NCBI GenBank assembly: GCA_937922015.1
Contig: CAKZVB010000123.1
Span: forward strand, 1-53,075
Source of the DNA: an uncultured Granulosicoccaceae bacterium
GTDB lineage: Bacteria; Pseudomonadota; Gammaproteobacteria; Granulosicoccales; Granulosicoccaceae
Reading direction: 5' to 3'
DNA length: 53,075 bases
Below, piece by piece: positions 31,640 through 40,158 of the stretch (position 1 is the stretch's first letter; every line of letters starts with the position of its first letter). Made by a program: the position numbers and the translations under genes. Below the pieces are notes generated by a model. The model made no database searches and was not told the origin of the DNA. It saw only the letters and a list, made by a program, of their open reading frames with translations.

Positions 31640-33598
31640 ATGACAACGCCGTGGAGCAAGACCGAAAAATCGGATAACCATACCATCAGAAAATACAAGG
31701 ATGGTGATCAGAAGTGGAAGAACTGGACTGAACAGATCTTCGTCGCCGACGAGTCTCACAAGTGTCCCACCTATGTAAATCGCACACCGCCGTGTCAGGG
31801 TAGTTGTCCGTCAGGTGAAGACATTCGGGGCTGGCTGCAAATTGCCAATGGCATCGAAAAACCCACCGGGGATCTGAGCTGGCAGGAATACGCGTTCCGG
31901 CGTTCAACTGCCGCAAACCCGTTTCCATCGCAAATGGGACGGGTTTGTCCGGCACCATGTGAGGCCGGCTGCAATCGCAACGAGGTAGACGACTTTGTCG
32001 GCATCAACGCGGTAGAGCAATACATTGGTGACACCGCCACGGCCGAGGGCTTTGCGTTTGAAAGCCCGCCGCTGTCGTCAGACAAAAAAGTAGCTATCAT
32101 CGGCGGTGGTCCTGCCGGTATGGCGGCCGCCTATCAGTTGCGGCGTAAAGGCATAGCAAGCACTGTATTTGATGACCACGAAGCGCTTGGCGGCATGATG
32201 CGCTATGGCATCCCGGGTTATCGAACGCCCAGAAGCCATCTTGATTCAGAGCTGCAGCGAATTCTGGACATGGGAGACATCGACCTTAAACTGGGTGTGC
32301 GTGTCGGGCGGGATATTACCATTGAGTCGCTGGAAAAAGACTATGACGCCGTGTTGTGGGCGATCGGCTGTCAGTCGGGGCGGGCAATACCGGTTGCAGG
32401 TGGTGACGCCCCCAATTGTGTATCCGGCGTCAAGTTTTTAGAGGCCTTTAACACCGGTCGACTGCAGGTCTCGGCAGACCGGGTAGTGTGCGTCGGCGGC
32501 GGCGATACCTCTATCGATGTCGTATCGGTCGCAAGACGTCTTGGCAAGATTAACAAACAAAACGCGCAGGAACGCCCTGAACTGGTAGTCCACGGATATG
32601 TAGCACACGATGCCGCCATGGCCGCCAGGCGCAGTGGCGCAAAAGTCACCCTGACATCACTGTTGCCACGAACCGCGATGACCGCAGCAGAGCATGAAGT
32701 CCATGATGCACTGACAGAAGGCGTAGAGATCATCAATGGTGTGATGCCGGTGCGAATCAACACCGATGAAAACGGTCTGGCGCTAAGCATAGTGATGTGT
32801 GAATGCTCTGTAGACAAAGACGGACGACCACAAGCGGTTGAAGGTACCGAATTTGAAATAGAGACTGATCTTGTTGTTGCAGCGATAGGTCAGGGCGGTA
32901 ACCTGGACGGTCTGGAAGCGCTGGATAACGGCCGTGGACTGATAGACGCTGATCCCTATTATCAGGTGGCTGATAAGCCCGGCCATTTTGTCGCCGGTGA
33001 TATTATACGGCCGCATCTGTTAACCACGGCAATTGGTCAGGCAACGGTTGCTGCGACCACTATCGAAAACTATCTTAGCGGTACCACCATCAGTAAGCGG
33101 CCCAAAGTTGATGTTCATCACTTTAACCTGATGGAAAAATTAAATGAATCGAACCTGCAAATCGCTGAGTACGACAAGGCGGCAGCCTGGGGTACAGATA
33201 AAGCAGAGTATGCGGTGCATAACTACGAAGATCGATCGGCAAGTGAGATTGCCAGTGCCAATGAGTTATTTCTGGGTCACTGGAAAGAACAGGCGCGCCA
33301 CAAACGCGACGAAAATGTACCCGAAGGTGATCAGGTGCTTGGCCATTTTGAAGAACGAATGGTGTTACTGACTGAAGAACAAGCCAAAGCGGAAGCCGGG
33401 CGCTGCATGAGCTGTGGCATGTGTTTCGAGTGCGACAACTGCGTGATCTACTGCCCGCAGGATGCGGTTTTCAGAGTCAGGAAAGACAAGACCACCACCG
33501 GGCGTTATGTCGATACTGATTACAGCAAATGTATCGGTTGCCACATTTGTGCCGATGTTTGTCCGTCGGGTTACATCGATATGGGCATGGGCCACTGA
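31640..33598 (+). CDS. dsrL: NAD(P)H:acceptor oxidoreductase DsrL
   Basis: DsrL is a flavin and iron-sulfur oxidoreductase resembling the small subunit of glutamate synthase. In sulfur oxidisers it takes electrons from DsrAB and reduces NAD(P). From ATG 31640 it is 652 residues. Visible parts are N-terminal cluster cysteines (PPCQGSCPSGEDIRGW, VCPAPCEAGCNR), an FAD motif GGGPAGMAAAYQLRRKG, a nucleotide motif GGGDTSIDVVSVARR, and a C-terminal ferredoxin domain (CMSCGMCFECDNCVIYCP and CIGCHICADVCP). Its presence is a hallmark of the oxidative-type pathway. A longer frame from 31607 has no better start. Confidence 0.95.
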   Translation: MTTPWSKTEKSDNHTIRKYKDGDQKWKNWTEQIFVADESHKCPTYVNRTPPCQGSCPSGEDIRGWLQIANGIEKPTGDLSWQEYAFRRSTAANPFPSQMGRVCPAPCEAGCNRNEVDDFVGINAVEQYIGDTATAEGFAFESPPLSSDKKVAIIGGGPAGMAAAYQLRRKGIASTVFDDHEALGGMMRYGIPGYRTPRSHLDSELQRILDMGDIDLKLGVRVGRDITIESLEKDYDAVLWAIGCQSGRAIPVAGGDAPNCVSGVKFLEAFNTGRLQVSADRVVCVGGGDTSIDVVSVARRLGKINKQNAQERPELVVHGYVAHDAAMAARRSGAKVTLTSLLPRTAMTAAEHEVHDALTEGVEIINGVMPVRINTDENGLALSIVMCECSVDKDGRPQAVEGTEFEIETDLVVAAIGQGGNLDGLEALDNGRGLIDADPYYQVADKPGHFVAGDIIRPHLLTTAIGQATVAATTIENYLSGTTISKRPKVDVHHFNLMEKLNESNLQIAEYDKAAAWGTDKAEYAVHNYEDRSASEIASANELFLGHWKEQARHKRDENVPEGDQVLGHFEERMVLLTEEQAKAEAGRCMSCGMCFECDNCVIYCPQDAVFRVRKDKTTTGRYVDTDYSKCIGCHICADVCPSGYIDMGMGH

Positions 33599-33601
33599 TT
33601 T

Positions 33602-34117
33602 ATGTTACGTAGCCTTGCCACGGTCACTCATAGGACTATCGTCAGTGTTCTTTGTGCAGTGATGTTGATAACAACAGCTGGCTTCTGGTTTGCCGGTGCG
33701 GTGGCCCAACCTGTGATAGTGCCCGCGTTCAAGGGTGAGCAGTGCGTGGCAGATACAAACCTCATGCGTTCGGATCACATGAAACTACTAGACCATCAAC
33801 GAGACGATACTGTTATCGATGGTGTACGCGGAGCACCTTACAGTCTTATCGGATGTGTTGATTGCCATGCGCAGCGCAGTGACAGCGGAGCCGCTATAAG
33901 AGTCGATGCCGAAGGCCAATTCTGCCAGAGCTGCCATGCTTATGCCGCTGTAAAGATAGACTGTTTCAGCTGCCATGCAGCAGTGCCGGAACAAGCCCGG
34001 CAGATCGGCCTGCTGCCTGACAATCCAATGCCACACGCTGAAATAAATCGTGTTATGTCGCTACTGAAGTCAACAGATTACCATGCAAAAGAACAACAGT
34101 TCTTCACCACAAACTGA
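33602..34117 (+). CDS. dsrJ: Periplasmic trihaem cytochrome DsrJ
   Basis: DsrJ is the periplasmic multihaem subunit of DsrMKJOP. Three CxxCH haem sites are seen: CVDCH, CQSCH and CFSCH. An N-terminal hydrophobic segment (about residues 12-35) serves as signal or anchor. A lone cysteine in FKGEQCVADTN near residue 46 corresponds to the unusual Cys that ligates one haem (His/Cys) in studied DsrJ. Its 171 residues fit. It overlaps dsrO by 35 bases. Confidence 0.94.
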   Translation: MLRSLATVTHRTIVSVLCAVMLITTAGFWFAGAVAQPVIVPAFKGEQCVADTNLMRSDHMKLLDHQRDDTVIDGVRGAPYSLIGCVDCHAQRSDSGAAIRVDAEGQFCQSCHAYAAVKIDCFSCHAAVPEQARQIGLLPDNPMPHAEINRVMSLLKSTDYHAKEQQFFTTN

Positions 34118-34859
34118 TAAATCGCTGCTCGCACGCCGGCGTTTTTTGCGCAACCTTGGTTTGCTTGGTGCAACTGCTGTGTCGTCGTTTACCTTGCTCG
34201 AAGTAAAGGCCAGAGAACAGAAAGCAAACACTACAGGGGCTGTCACTGCTGAAAAACGATGGGGACTGTTAATCGATACCTCCAAATGCAGCTCAGGCTG
34301 TGATGCCTGTGTGCGTGGCTGCAATGAAGAACACGGCATCGAAAATGAAGGCAATGACGCTACCCGTGCACAATGGATAAGAAAGATAGACCTGAAGGAT
34401 AAACTCACCGGCAGCGAATCCTCTGTACCGGTGATGTGCCAGCACTGTGACTCGGCACCGTGTGTCGATGTCTGTCCAACCGGTGCCTCTTTCAAGCGGG
34501 CAGATGGCATTGTGCTGGTCAACAAGCATACTTGTATCGGTTGCCGCTACTGTATGATGGCGTGTCCCTACAAAGCGCGGTCCTTTATTCATGAGACCCT
34601 GACCAATCAAAAACCTGCCGCGCCCAGAGGAAAGGGCACTGTTGAAAGCTGCACATTGTGTGTGCACCGTGTCGACCGCTCCGAAGATCTTCAGCCAGCC
34701 TGTGCGGTAGCCTGTACCGATGAGGCGCACAGCGCGATACTTTTCGGTGATCTTAATGATCCGCAAAGCAAGCTGGCGACGAAAATGAAAGAGATTGGCG
34801 CCAGTCAGGTGCGTGCCGATCTGCAGCTAAATACCGGCGTGCGGTACCACGGATTATGA
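34083..34859 (+). CDS. dsrO: Tat-exported iron-sulfur protein DsrO
   Basis: DsrO is the periplasmic ferredoxin-like subunit of DsrMKJOP. It carries a twin-arginine signal (ARRRFLRNLGLLG near residue 17). Four cluster motifs follow: CSSGCDACVRGCNEEH, CQHCDSAPCVDVCPTG, CIGCRYCMMACPYKA and CTLCVHRVD with later CAVAC. It thereby links DsrJ to the quinone-binding DsrP. Length 258 residues. Its start lies inside the dsrJ end, so the two are coupled. Confidence 0.95.
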   Translation: MQKNNSSSPQTDKSLLARRRFLRNLGLLGATAVSSFTLLEVKAREQKANTTGAVTAEKRWGLLIDTSKCSSGCDACVRGCNEEHGIENEGNDATRAQWIRKIDLKDKLTGSESSVPVMCQHCDSAPCVDVCPTGASFKRADGIVLVNKHTCIGCRYCMMACPYKARSFIHETLTNQKPAAPRGKGTVESCTLCVHRVDRSEDLQPACAVACTDEAHSAILFGDLNDPQSKLATKMKEIGASQVRADLQLNTGVRYHGL

Positions 34860-34872
34860 ATGGTGCGCCGGT

Positions 34873-36084
34873 ATGAGTATTGATAACACAAGCTACCAGC
34901 CCCTCGGCCAAACCACGAGTGGTTATCTGTGGTTATTACTGGTGCTGTTGTTGATGAGCATAGCAGGTGGCTATTGTGCCTATAACATGGAGCATCAGGG
35001 CCACCATATCACCGGCATGACGAATCAAGTGGTGTGGGGCTTGCCGCATGTGTTTGCGGTGTCGTTGATACTGACCGCGTCGGGGGCGCTCAATGGTGCA
35101 ACGCTTGCTTCGGTGTTCGGCCTGCAGATCTACAAGCCCTATGCACGTCTGTCAGTGGCGCTTGCGATAACTTTGTTGGTTGGTGGGCTGCTGGTGCTGG
35201 TACTTGATCTTGGTCGTCCCGATCGCCTGGCAATTGCGATGACGACGTATAATTTCAGATCAATCTTTTCGTGGAATATATTTCTGTATACCGGTTTTAT
35301 ATTCCTGGGTGTGGTTTATCTGTCGACCATGCTGGATCGAAAAATTAATCGATACACCAGTCGTGTCGGTGCGCTGGTGTTTCTGTGGCGCATTGTGCTG
35401 ACCACAGGTACCGGCTGTATTTTCGGATTTCTGGTCGGACGAAGCGCTCTGGACGCGGCCATTATGGCGCCATTGTTTATCGCTCTGTCTGTTGTGATGG
35501 GCACGGCGATACTTGCGTTGGTTATGATGCTGGTGGCACGCTGGCAACGCGGGATTCTACCCGCAGCGGTCGTCAATGCCCTTGCCACATTGTTGTTCTG
35601 GTGTTTATTGACGCTGCTGTATTTTTCAGTGGTACACCATCTAAGCAACCTGTACGTGGCAGAACATCAGGCGGATGAACGCTTTGTGCTTGGTGGCCCT
35701 TTCGCAGTGTTGTTCTGGTTTGGCCATATCGTGCTGGGGGTTGTGGTGCCGTTGCTGCTGCTACAGCGCCTGCGCGGACTATCGCAACCTGCAGCTAACA
35801 AAAACACCGGGTTACTTCTGGCTGCCAGTGGCGCGGCACTGCTGGGTGGTATGGTGATGGTATACGTAATTGTTATCGGTTCCCAAACTGTCCCGCAAAC
35901 GCTTTTTCCGGGTAAGATCGTTACCGCCAGTTCGTTTGGTGATGCAGGGTTCGCGGCCTATACGCCGTCGTTGTGGGAGTGGGGGGTTGGCATGGGTGGA
36001 GTGTGTTTTTCATTGTTGCTGTTTGCGATGGTGCTAAAGCTGTTACCGCTCTGCTCTGAAGCCGCCAGCGCTGCTGTCGAATGA
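34873..36084 (+). CDS. dsrP: NrfD-like membrane protein DsrP
   Basis: DsrP is the large quinone-interacting membrane subunit of DsrMKJOP, an NrfD/PsrC-type protein without haem. It has 403 residues and about ten transmembrane helices, beginning WLLLVLLLMSIAGGYCAYNM, with family-like parts VWGLPHVFAVSLI and LDLGRPDRLAIAM. Its stop overlaps the dsrN ATG by four bases (ATGA). Together with DsrO it connects periplasmic redox carriers to the quinone pool. Confidence 0.94.
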   Translation: MSIDNTSYQPLGQTTSGYLWLLLVLLLMSIAGGYCAYNMEHQGHHITGMTNQVVWGLPHVFAVSLILTASGALNGATLASVFGLQIYKPYARLSVALAITLLVGGLLVLVLDLGRPDRLAIAMTTYNFRSIFSWNIFLYTGFIFLGVVYLSTMLDRKINRYTSRVGALVFLWRIVLTTGTGCIFGFLVGRSALDAAIMAPLFIALSVVMGTAILALVMMLVARWQRGILPAAVVNALATLLFWCLLTLLYFSVVHHLSNLYVAEHQADERFVLGGPFAVLFWFGHIVLGVVVPLLLLQRLRGLSQPAANKNTGLLLAASGAALLGGMVMVYVIVIGSQTVPQTLFPGKIVTASSFGDAGFAAYTPSLWEWGVGMGGVCFSLLLFAMVLKLLPLCSEAASAAVE

Positions 36085-37457
36085 CTGATGCCGGCGACGC
36101 GGACGTGGCCACCTCCGGGTATTTGATTTCGGCACCGTGGCGATCAAGTGGCAAAACCGCAGTCACCATGGGCCTGGCACGCGCGGCGCAGCGTCGAAAA
36201 CTGACTGTGCAGACTTTTAAAAAGGGCCCGGACTACATTGATCCGCTATGGTTGGGGGCAGCCAGCGGTCGCGGTTGTTACAACCTTGACCCGTGGCTGC
36301 AAGCTGACGATGAACTTCTAACCACGTTTAACAAAGCCTCCCCCGGCGCGTTATCACTGGTCGAAGGTACGATGGGTTTGCACGATGGCCTGCAGAGCGA
36401 TGGCTCGGACAGCAATGCCGCGATAGCCCGCCTGCTCAAGTTGCCGGTCATACTGGTGGTAGACTGTCGCGGAATGCACCGAACCGTGGCAGCGTTGATA
36501 AACGGTATCCAGCAGTTTGACTCACAGGTACGGTATGCAGGCGTGATTCTTAACCGCCTCCGCTCCGATCGGCATGCGCACAAGATCCGCACGGCGTTGC
36601 GCGATCATTGCGACATCAAACTGCTGGGTGAAATACCGGAAGCTGACAGCATACATATCGAGGAAAAACAGCTCGGGCTGATGCCGGCTCCCGAACTAAA
36701 TCGCTACAGCCGGCAAATCGACAACGCTGCAGATTTGATTTCAGCCAACTGTGATTTGGCGGATATTTTTAGCAATACAGAAACCGCAACCGCTGCAGAT
36801 GAAGCATCCCTGTCCGCAACGGTGGTTCGTGGTAAAAAGATCAGGGTCGGCGTAGCACAAGACGAGGCGTTCCATTTTTACTATCAGGATGATCTGGACA
36901 CGCTGCGCGAACGAGGTGTGGAGCTGATTGTACTTTCACCGTTGCGTGATAAATTTCCAGACAATCTTGACGGATTGCTGATTGGTGGTGGTTTCCCCGA
37001 ACGCTACGCTGAAGCCTTAATGCAAAATCGCTTTTTTCGCGAGTCGTTGAGTACGGCCATCCACAGTGGTCTGGTAGTACATGCAGAGTGTGGTGGATTA
37101 ATGTATCTGTGCAGAAGCCTGATACTGGACGATGGTGTTTTTGATATGGTAGGTGTGTTCGACGCCGATGTCACTATGTGCGAAAAACCACAGGGCCGCG
37201 GTTATATGAAGCTGCGACACCTGCACGATGACAGCGCTATTGCAGCGCATGAGTTTCATCATTCAAGCATCTCCTTTGATCAGCCGTTGCCCTATACCTA
37301 TGCGGTGGAACGGGGCTACGGTATCGACGGTGAGCATGACGGGGTCATTTTCGCCAATACCTATGCCAGCTATGCGCACTTCAGACATACCCGTGCATCG
37401 CCGTGGATAGACGGCCTGATGGACAGAATTAAACAACAGAACAACCGGCACGGTTAG
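36081..37457 (+). CDS. dsrN: Siroheme amidase DsrN (CobB/CbiA family)
   Basis: DsrN resembles cobyrinate a,c-diamide synthase. In dsr clusters it converts siroheme to its amide, the true prosthetic group of DsrAB, using glutamine and ATP. The N-terminal P-loop region SAPWRSSGKTAVTMGLARA and KKGPDYIDPLW bind ATP and substrate. The C-terminal class I glutamine amidotransferase-like domain holds the Cys nucleophile in HAECGGLMYLC and a His in YASYAHFRH. Length 458 residues fits. It complements the CbiX chelatase encoded upstream of dsrA. Confidence 0.94.
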   Translation: MTDAGDADVATSGYLISAPWRSSGKTAVTMGLARAAQRRKLTVQTFKKGPDYIDPLWLGAASGRGCYNLDPWLQADDELLTTFNKASPGALSLVEGTMGLHDGLQSDGSDSNAAIARLLKLPVILVVDCRGMHRTVAALINGIQQFDSQVRYAGVILNRLRSDRHAHKIRTALRDHCDIKLLGEIPEADSIHIEEKQLGLMPAPELNRYSRQIDNAADLISANCDLADIFSNTETATAADEASLSATVVRGKKIRVGVAQDEAFHFYYQDDLDTLRERGVELIVLSPLRDKFPDNLDGLLIGGGFPERYAEALMQNRFFRESLSTAIHSGLVVHAECGGLMYLCRSLILDDGVFDMVGVFDADVTMCEKPQGRGYMKLRHLHDDSAIAAHEFHHSSISFDQPLPYTYAVERGYGIDGEHDGVIFANTYASYAHFRHTRASPWIDGLMDRIKQQNNRHG

Positions 37458-37504
37458 CGTATCATCTACTGTCATGGTGCAAATTATCAAGAGGCAAAAT
37501 CACT

Positions 37505-37855
37505 GTGTTCACGGTAACTAAAGCTGCAGCAGCGCAATTGAAAAGCAACATGGCGCATCACGAGTTTGACGATATGCCGCTGCGCATAGCCGCCCGGAGA
37601 AGCGAAGATGGTGCTATAGAGTATCAAATGGGTTTTGATGAAGCGGGGCCGGGCGATACTATGGTTGGATGTAGCGGGGTTGATGTAGTCATTGCCAATG
37701 ATCACAAGCCGTTGCTGAGTGGCACCACTCTCGATTACGTTGAAATGGAAGACGCCAAAAAGCACTTCATTTTTCTGAACCCCAATGATCCGACATTTGT
37801 ACCGCCCAGAGAGAAAAGCAAGGACGATGGCAGTGAATCCGGTAGTGGAGACTAG
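37505..37855 (+). CDS. dsrR: IscA-like protein DsrR without cysteines of the A-type site
   Basis: DsrR is related to A-type iron-sulfur scaffold proteins but lacks the three cluster cysteines; here only one Cys (MVGCSGVDV) is seen. In Allochromatium it is required for normal DsrEFH and related protein levels after transcription. The segments VTKAAAAQL, YQMGFDEAGPGD and LDYVEMEDAKKHFIFLNPN match the family. It starts at GTG and is 116 residues. Its last 29 bases overlap the start of the sensor kinase gene. Confidence 0.88.
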   Translation: MFTVTKAAAAQLKSNMAHHEFDDMPLRIAARRSEDGAIEYQMGFDEAGPGDTMVGCSGVDVVIANDHKPLLSGTTLDYVEMEDAKKHFIFLNPNDPTFVPPREKSKDDGSESGSGD

Positions 37856-39395
37856 TCTGTCTGACAAGGATCTGCCTGAGCAGGATCTTGCAGATAAAGA
37901 CTACACCAGTCGTCGGGGTGAACTGTCGACTTACGGTCGGGCGATTAATGCATTCAATGTACTAAAATGGCTATGCCTGTCAGGTCTGGTCCTGATGATT
38001 GCTTTGCTGATGGTCGTGTTGTTTGTTCCGCAGCTTGGCCGTGTTGCTATCGTAATATTAATTGCAGCACTTATAATCGGCCTGGCGTATGTGTGGAGCT
38101 ACACCACTGAGCATTTTATTATACCGGACCTTGCGCTTCGCAAGTGGTTGCAACAGCTGTGTGACGGTGAACTGCGTACTTCTATCGGTTTGCCTGAGAC
38201 TCACCCGCACTTTAAGGAGCTGGATTTCCACACCGGCAACGTTGCCGCAACGCTCAAACAGTTGTCTGATGACATGGAGAATCTGGTTGGTACACAGACC
38301 AAGCGACTTGAAAACCAGAACCAGGTACTAGAGCTTCTTTTTCAGTTAACTTCCGATGTTGCCGGAGAGATCGACCAGCAATCCGTATTGGACACAGTCT
38401 GTACTGATTTAGCCAGTTGGCTGGGCGATGTGCCGGTTGCCGCTTATATGCTCGAGGGTGACAGGCTGAAACTTCAGGCGACCAATAACCCCGATCACTT
38501 CAGCAATTGCGGCGCGCCCTCCGAGCTGGTCAGCGAAGTCAGCTCGGTAGCGATTGGTCACTCCGGTTACCAACTGAAAATCCCTTTCTTCAAAGGCCGG
38601 GAGGTGGTCGGCATAGTTGAGGTGCAGGGACAGGAAAACCTGCTGGAACCCGGGCGGGACACTCAACGAGTCTTTAAAACGGTTTCCGATCAGCTGAGCA
38701 TGTTTGTGGCAAAACATCTGGTGTTGGAATCTGTACATCATGCGAGAGTAATTAAAGAGCGCACCAGGCTCGGCGCTGAGATTCACGACTCCCTGGCGCA
38801 AACCTTATTAGCCTGTCGTTATCAGATAACAATGCTGCGAGAGGCATTTGAGAAAGATCCCTCTGAATCCATTCTAAAAGATCTGGTGAGAGTTGAAGGC
38901 ATCATAGACGAGGCCAACGTGGAAGTACGTGAGTTGATTGGCCAGTATCGACAGTCTCCGGACCAGCAAAGATATACCGATTCGATACAAACCATTATCG
39001 ATGACTTCAATAGCAGCAGCGATACGCCGGTGTTTTTTCAAAACGATAATCCGCACATCAAAGTGACAGCACGAGAAGGTTCCGTAATACAGCGAATTAT
39101 CCGCGAAGCGCTGATCAATGCAAGCAAGTATTCAAACGCGACGATGATTCGAGTCTATTTAAGGGTTGAGCCGTCCGGTGTGCGAAATGTATTGATAGAA
39201 GACGACGGCATTGGCTTTTGCGCTGAGGCTATTACATTGCAGGCGGGTGACGGTATTGGAGAACACATCGGTCTGTCTATCATGCGAGATAGAGCGACTA
39301 GCATCGGCGCGATAATAACAATAGATTCTGAACCGGGTGAGGGAACCCGTATCAATCTAAAGCTGCCGCCGTATGTGCTGTTGGAAGAGGGCTGA
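37827..39395 (+). CDS. NarX-type sensor histidine kinase coupled to the dsr operon
   Basis: This 522-residue membrane kinase belongs to the NarX/DesK (HisKA_3) group. Two hydrophobic helices (about residues 45-95) anchor it, with no large periplasmic domain between them. A HAMP-like or coiled-coil link precedes a GAF-type sensory domain (about 170-300). The phospho-accepting His is in RTRLGAEIHDSLAQT near residue 320. The ATP-binding domain holds IIREALINASKYS (N box) and EDDGIGF (G1). The start lies inside dsrR, with AAGGA just before it; GTG 37833 is an alternative with better spacing. The 3-base gap to the response regulator makes them a pair. The signal is unknown; sulfur species or redox state is a reasonable guess. 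Confidence 0.88.
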   Translation: MAVNPVVETSLSDKDLPEQDLADKDYTSRRGELSTYGRAINAFNVLKWLCLSGLVLMIALLMVVLFVPQLGRVAIVILIAALIIGLAYVWSYTTEHFIIPDLALRKWLQQLCDGELRTSIGLPETHPHFKELDFHTGNVAATLKQLSDDMENLVGTQTKRLENQNQVLELLFQLTSDVAGEIDQQSVLDTVCTDLASWLGDVPVAAYMLEGDRLKLQATNNPDHFSNCGAPSELVSEVSSVAIGHSGYQLKIPFFKGREVVGIVEVQGQENLLEPGRDTQRVFKTVSDQLSMFVAKHLVLESVHHARVIKERTRLGAEIHDSLAQTLLACRYQITMLREAFEKDPSESILKDLVRVEGIIDEANVEVRELIGQYRQSPDQQRYTDSIQTIIDDFNSSSDTPVFFQNDNPHIKVTAREGSVIQRIIREALINASKYSNATMIRVYLRVEPSGVRNVLIEDDGIGFCAEAITLQAGDGIGEHIGLSIMRDRATSIGAIITIDSEPGEGTRINLKLPPYVLLEEG

Positions 39396-39397
39396 TC

Positions 39398-40078
39398 ATG
39401 TCAAGGGTAAGTCTTGTCGTTGTAGATGATCACACCTTGTTTCGCACCGGGCTGTACGAGTTGCTGACACGCAGACAGCTTGATGTGCTGGGAATGACAG
39501 GACAGGCGCAGGAAGCGCTTGAGCTGGTTACTCAACATCGTCCCGATATCGTGCTTTTGGATCTGCGCATGGGAGAGATCGGTGGTCTCGCTATCCTGCG
39601 GGACATTCGCAAACATTTTCCTGAACAGCGTGTTGTTATCCTGACCACAAGTATCGAAGAAAACGACGTGCTCAGAGCGTTAAAGCTTGGTGCTGTCGGC
39701 TACCTGTTAAAAGACATGGACCCTGACAATCTGGTTGATCTTTTAAAACGCGCCAGAGACGGAGAGACAGTCGTCGCGCAGGAATTCACCGGCTTACTGG
39801 CGCGGGCGGCAGTGTACAAAGGCGAGCTCGATACAACACCCAACAAAAACGTCTATAAACTCACCCCCAGAGAGATGGATATACTTCGCCATATTGCCAA
39901 AGGTGAAAGCAATAAACATATAGCGAGTGAGCTTGGCATCGTTGACGGCACCGTAAAACTTCATGTGCGTGCCGTTCTGAAGAAGCTTGGTGTGCAAACG
40001 CGGGTGCAGGCAGCGTTGCTGGCAGTGGCCGAGCGCTTGTGTGATGAAGCTGACTCTGGCTCAGGTGAGCAAAACTAG
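39398..40078 (+). CDS. NarL/FixJ-type response regulator
   Basis: This 226-residue regulator has an N-terminal receiver domain with the acidic pair DD at 10-11, phosphorylation Asp55 in IVLLDLRMG, and the conserved Lys in GYLLKDMD. The C-terminal LuxR-type helix-turn-helix (about 150-212) shows LTPREMDILRHIAKGESNKHIASELG and VKLHVRAVLKKLG in pieces. It is the partner of the kinase 3 bases upstream. Binding near dsrA or its own operon is expected but no site was identified. The gene ends the plus-strand dsr transcription unit. Confidence 0.92.
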   Translation: MSRVSLVVVDDHTLFRTGLYELLTRRQLDVLGMTGQAQEALELVTQHRPDIVLLDLRMGEIGGLAILRDIRKHFPEQRVVILTTSIEENDVLRALKLGAVGYLLKDMDPDNLVDLLKRARDGETVVAQEFTGLLARAAVYKGELDTTPNKNVYKLTPREMDILRHIAKGESNKHIASELGIVDGTVKLHVRAVLKKLGVQTRVQAALLAVAERLCDEADSGSGEQN

Positions 40079-40116
40079 ATAACCTGATACACACAGCAGG
40101 TCAACTGTGATAAATC

Positions 40117-40153
40117 AATTTGCAAGCCTTCAATAAATCATCTGAAGCAAATT
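40117..40153. terminator. Hairpin between the convergent dsr and polymer-export operons
   Basis: AATTTG at 40117-40122 pairs with CAAATT at 40148-40153, and CTTCA at 40128-40132 with TGAAG at 40143-40147 inside it. The 80-base gap between two facing operons suggests a shared terminator, with AT-rich flanks on both sides. The stem is moderate and bulged. Confidence 0.45.
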
Positions 40154-40158
40154 CCAGA

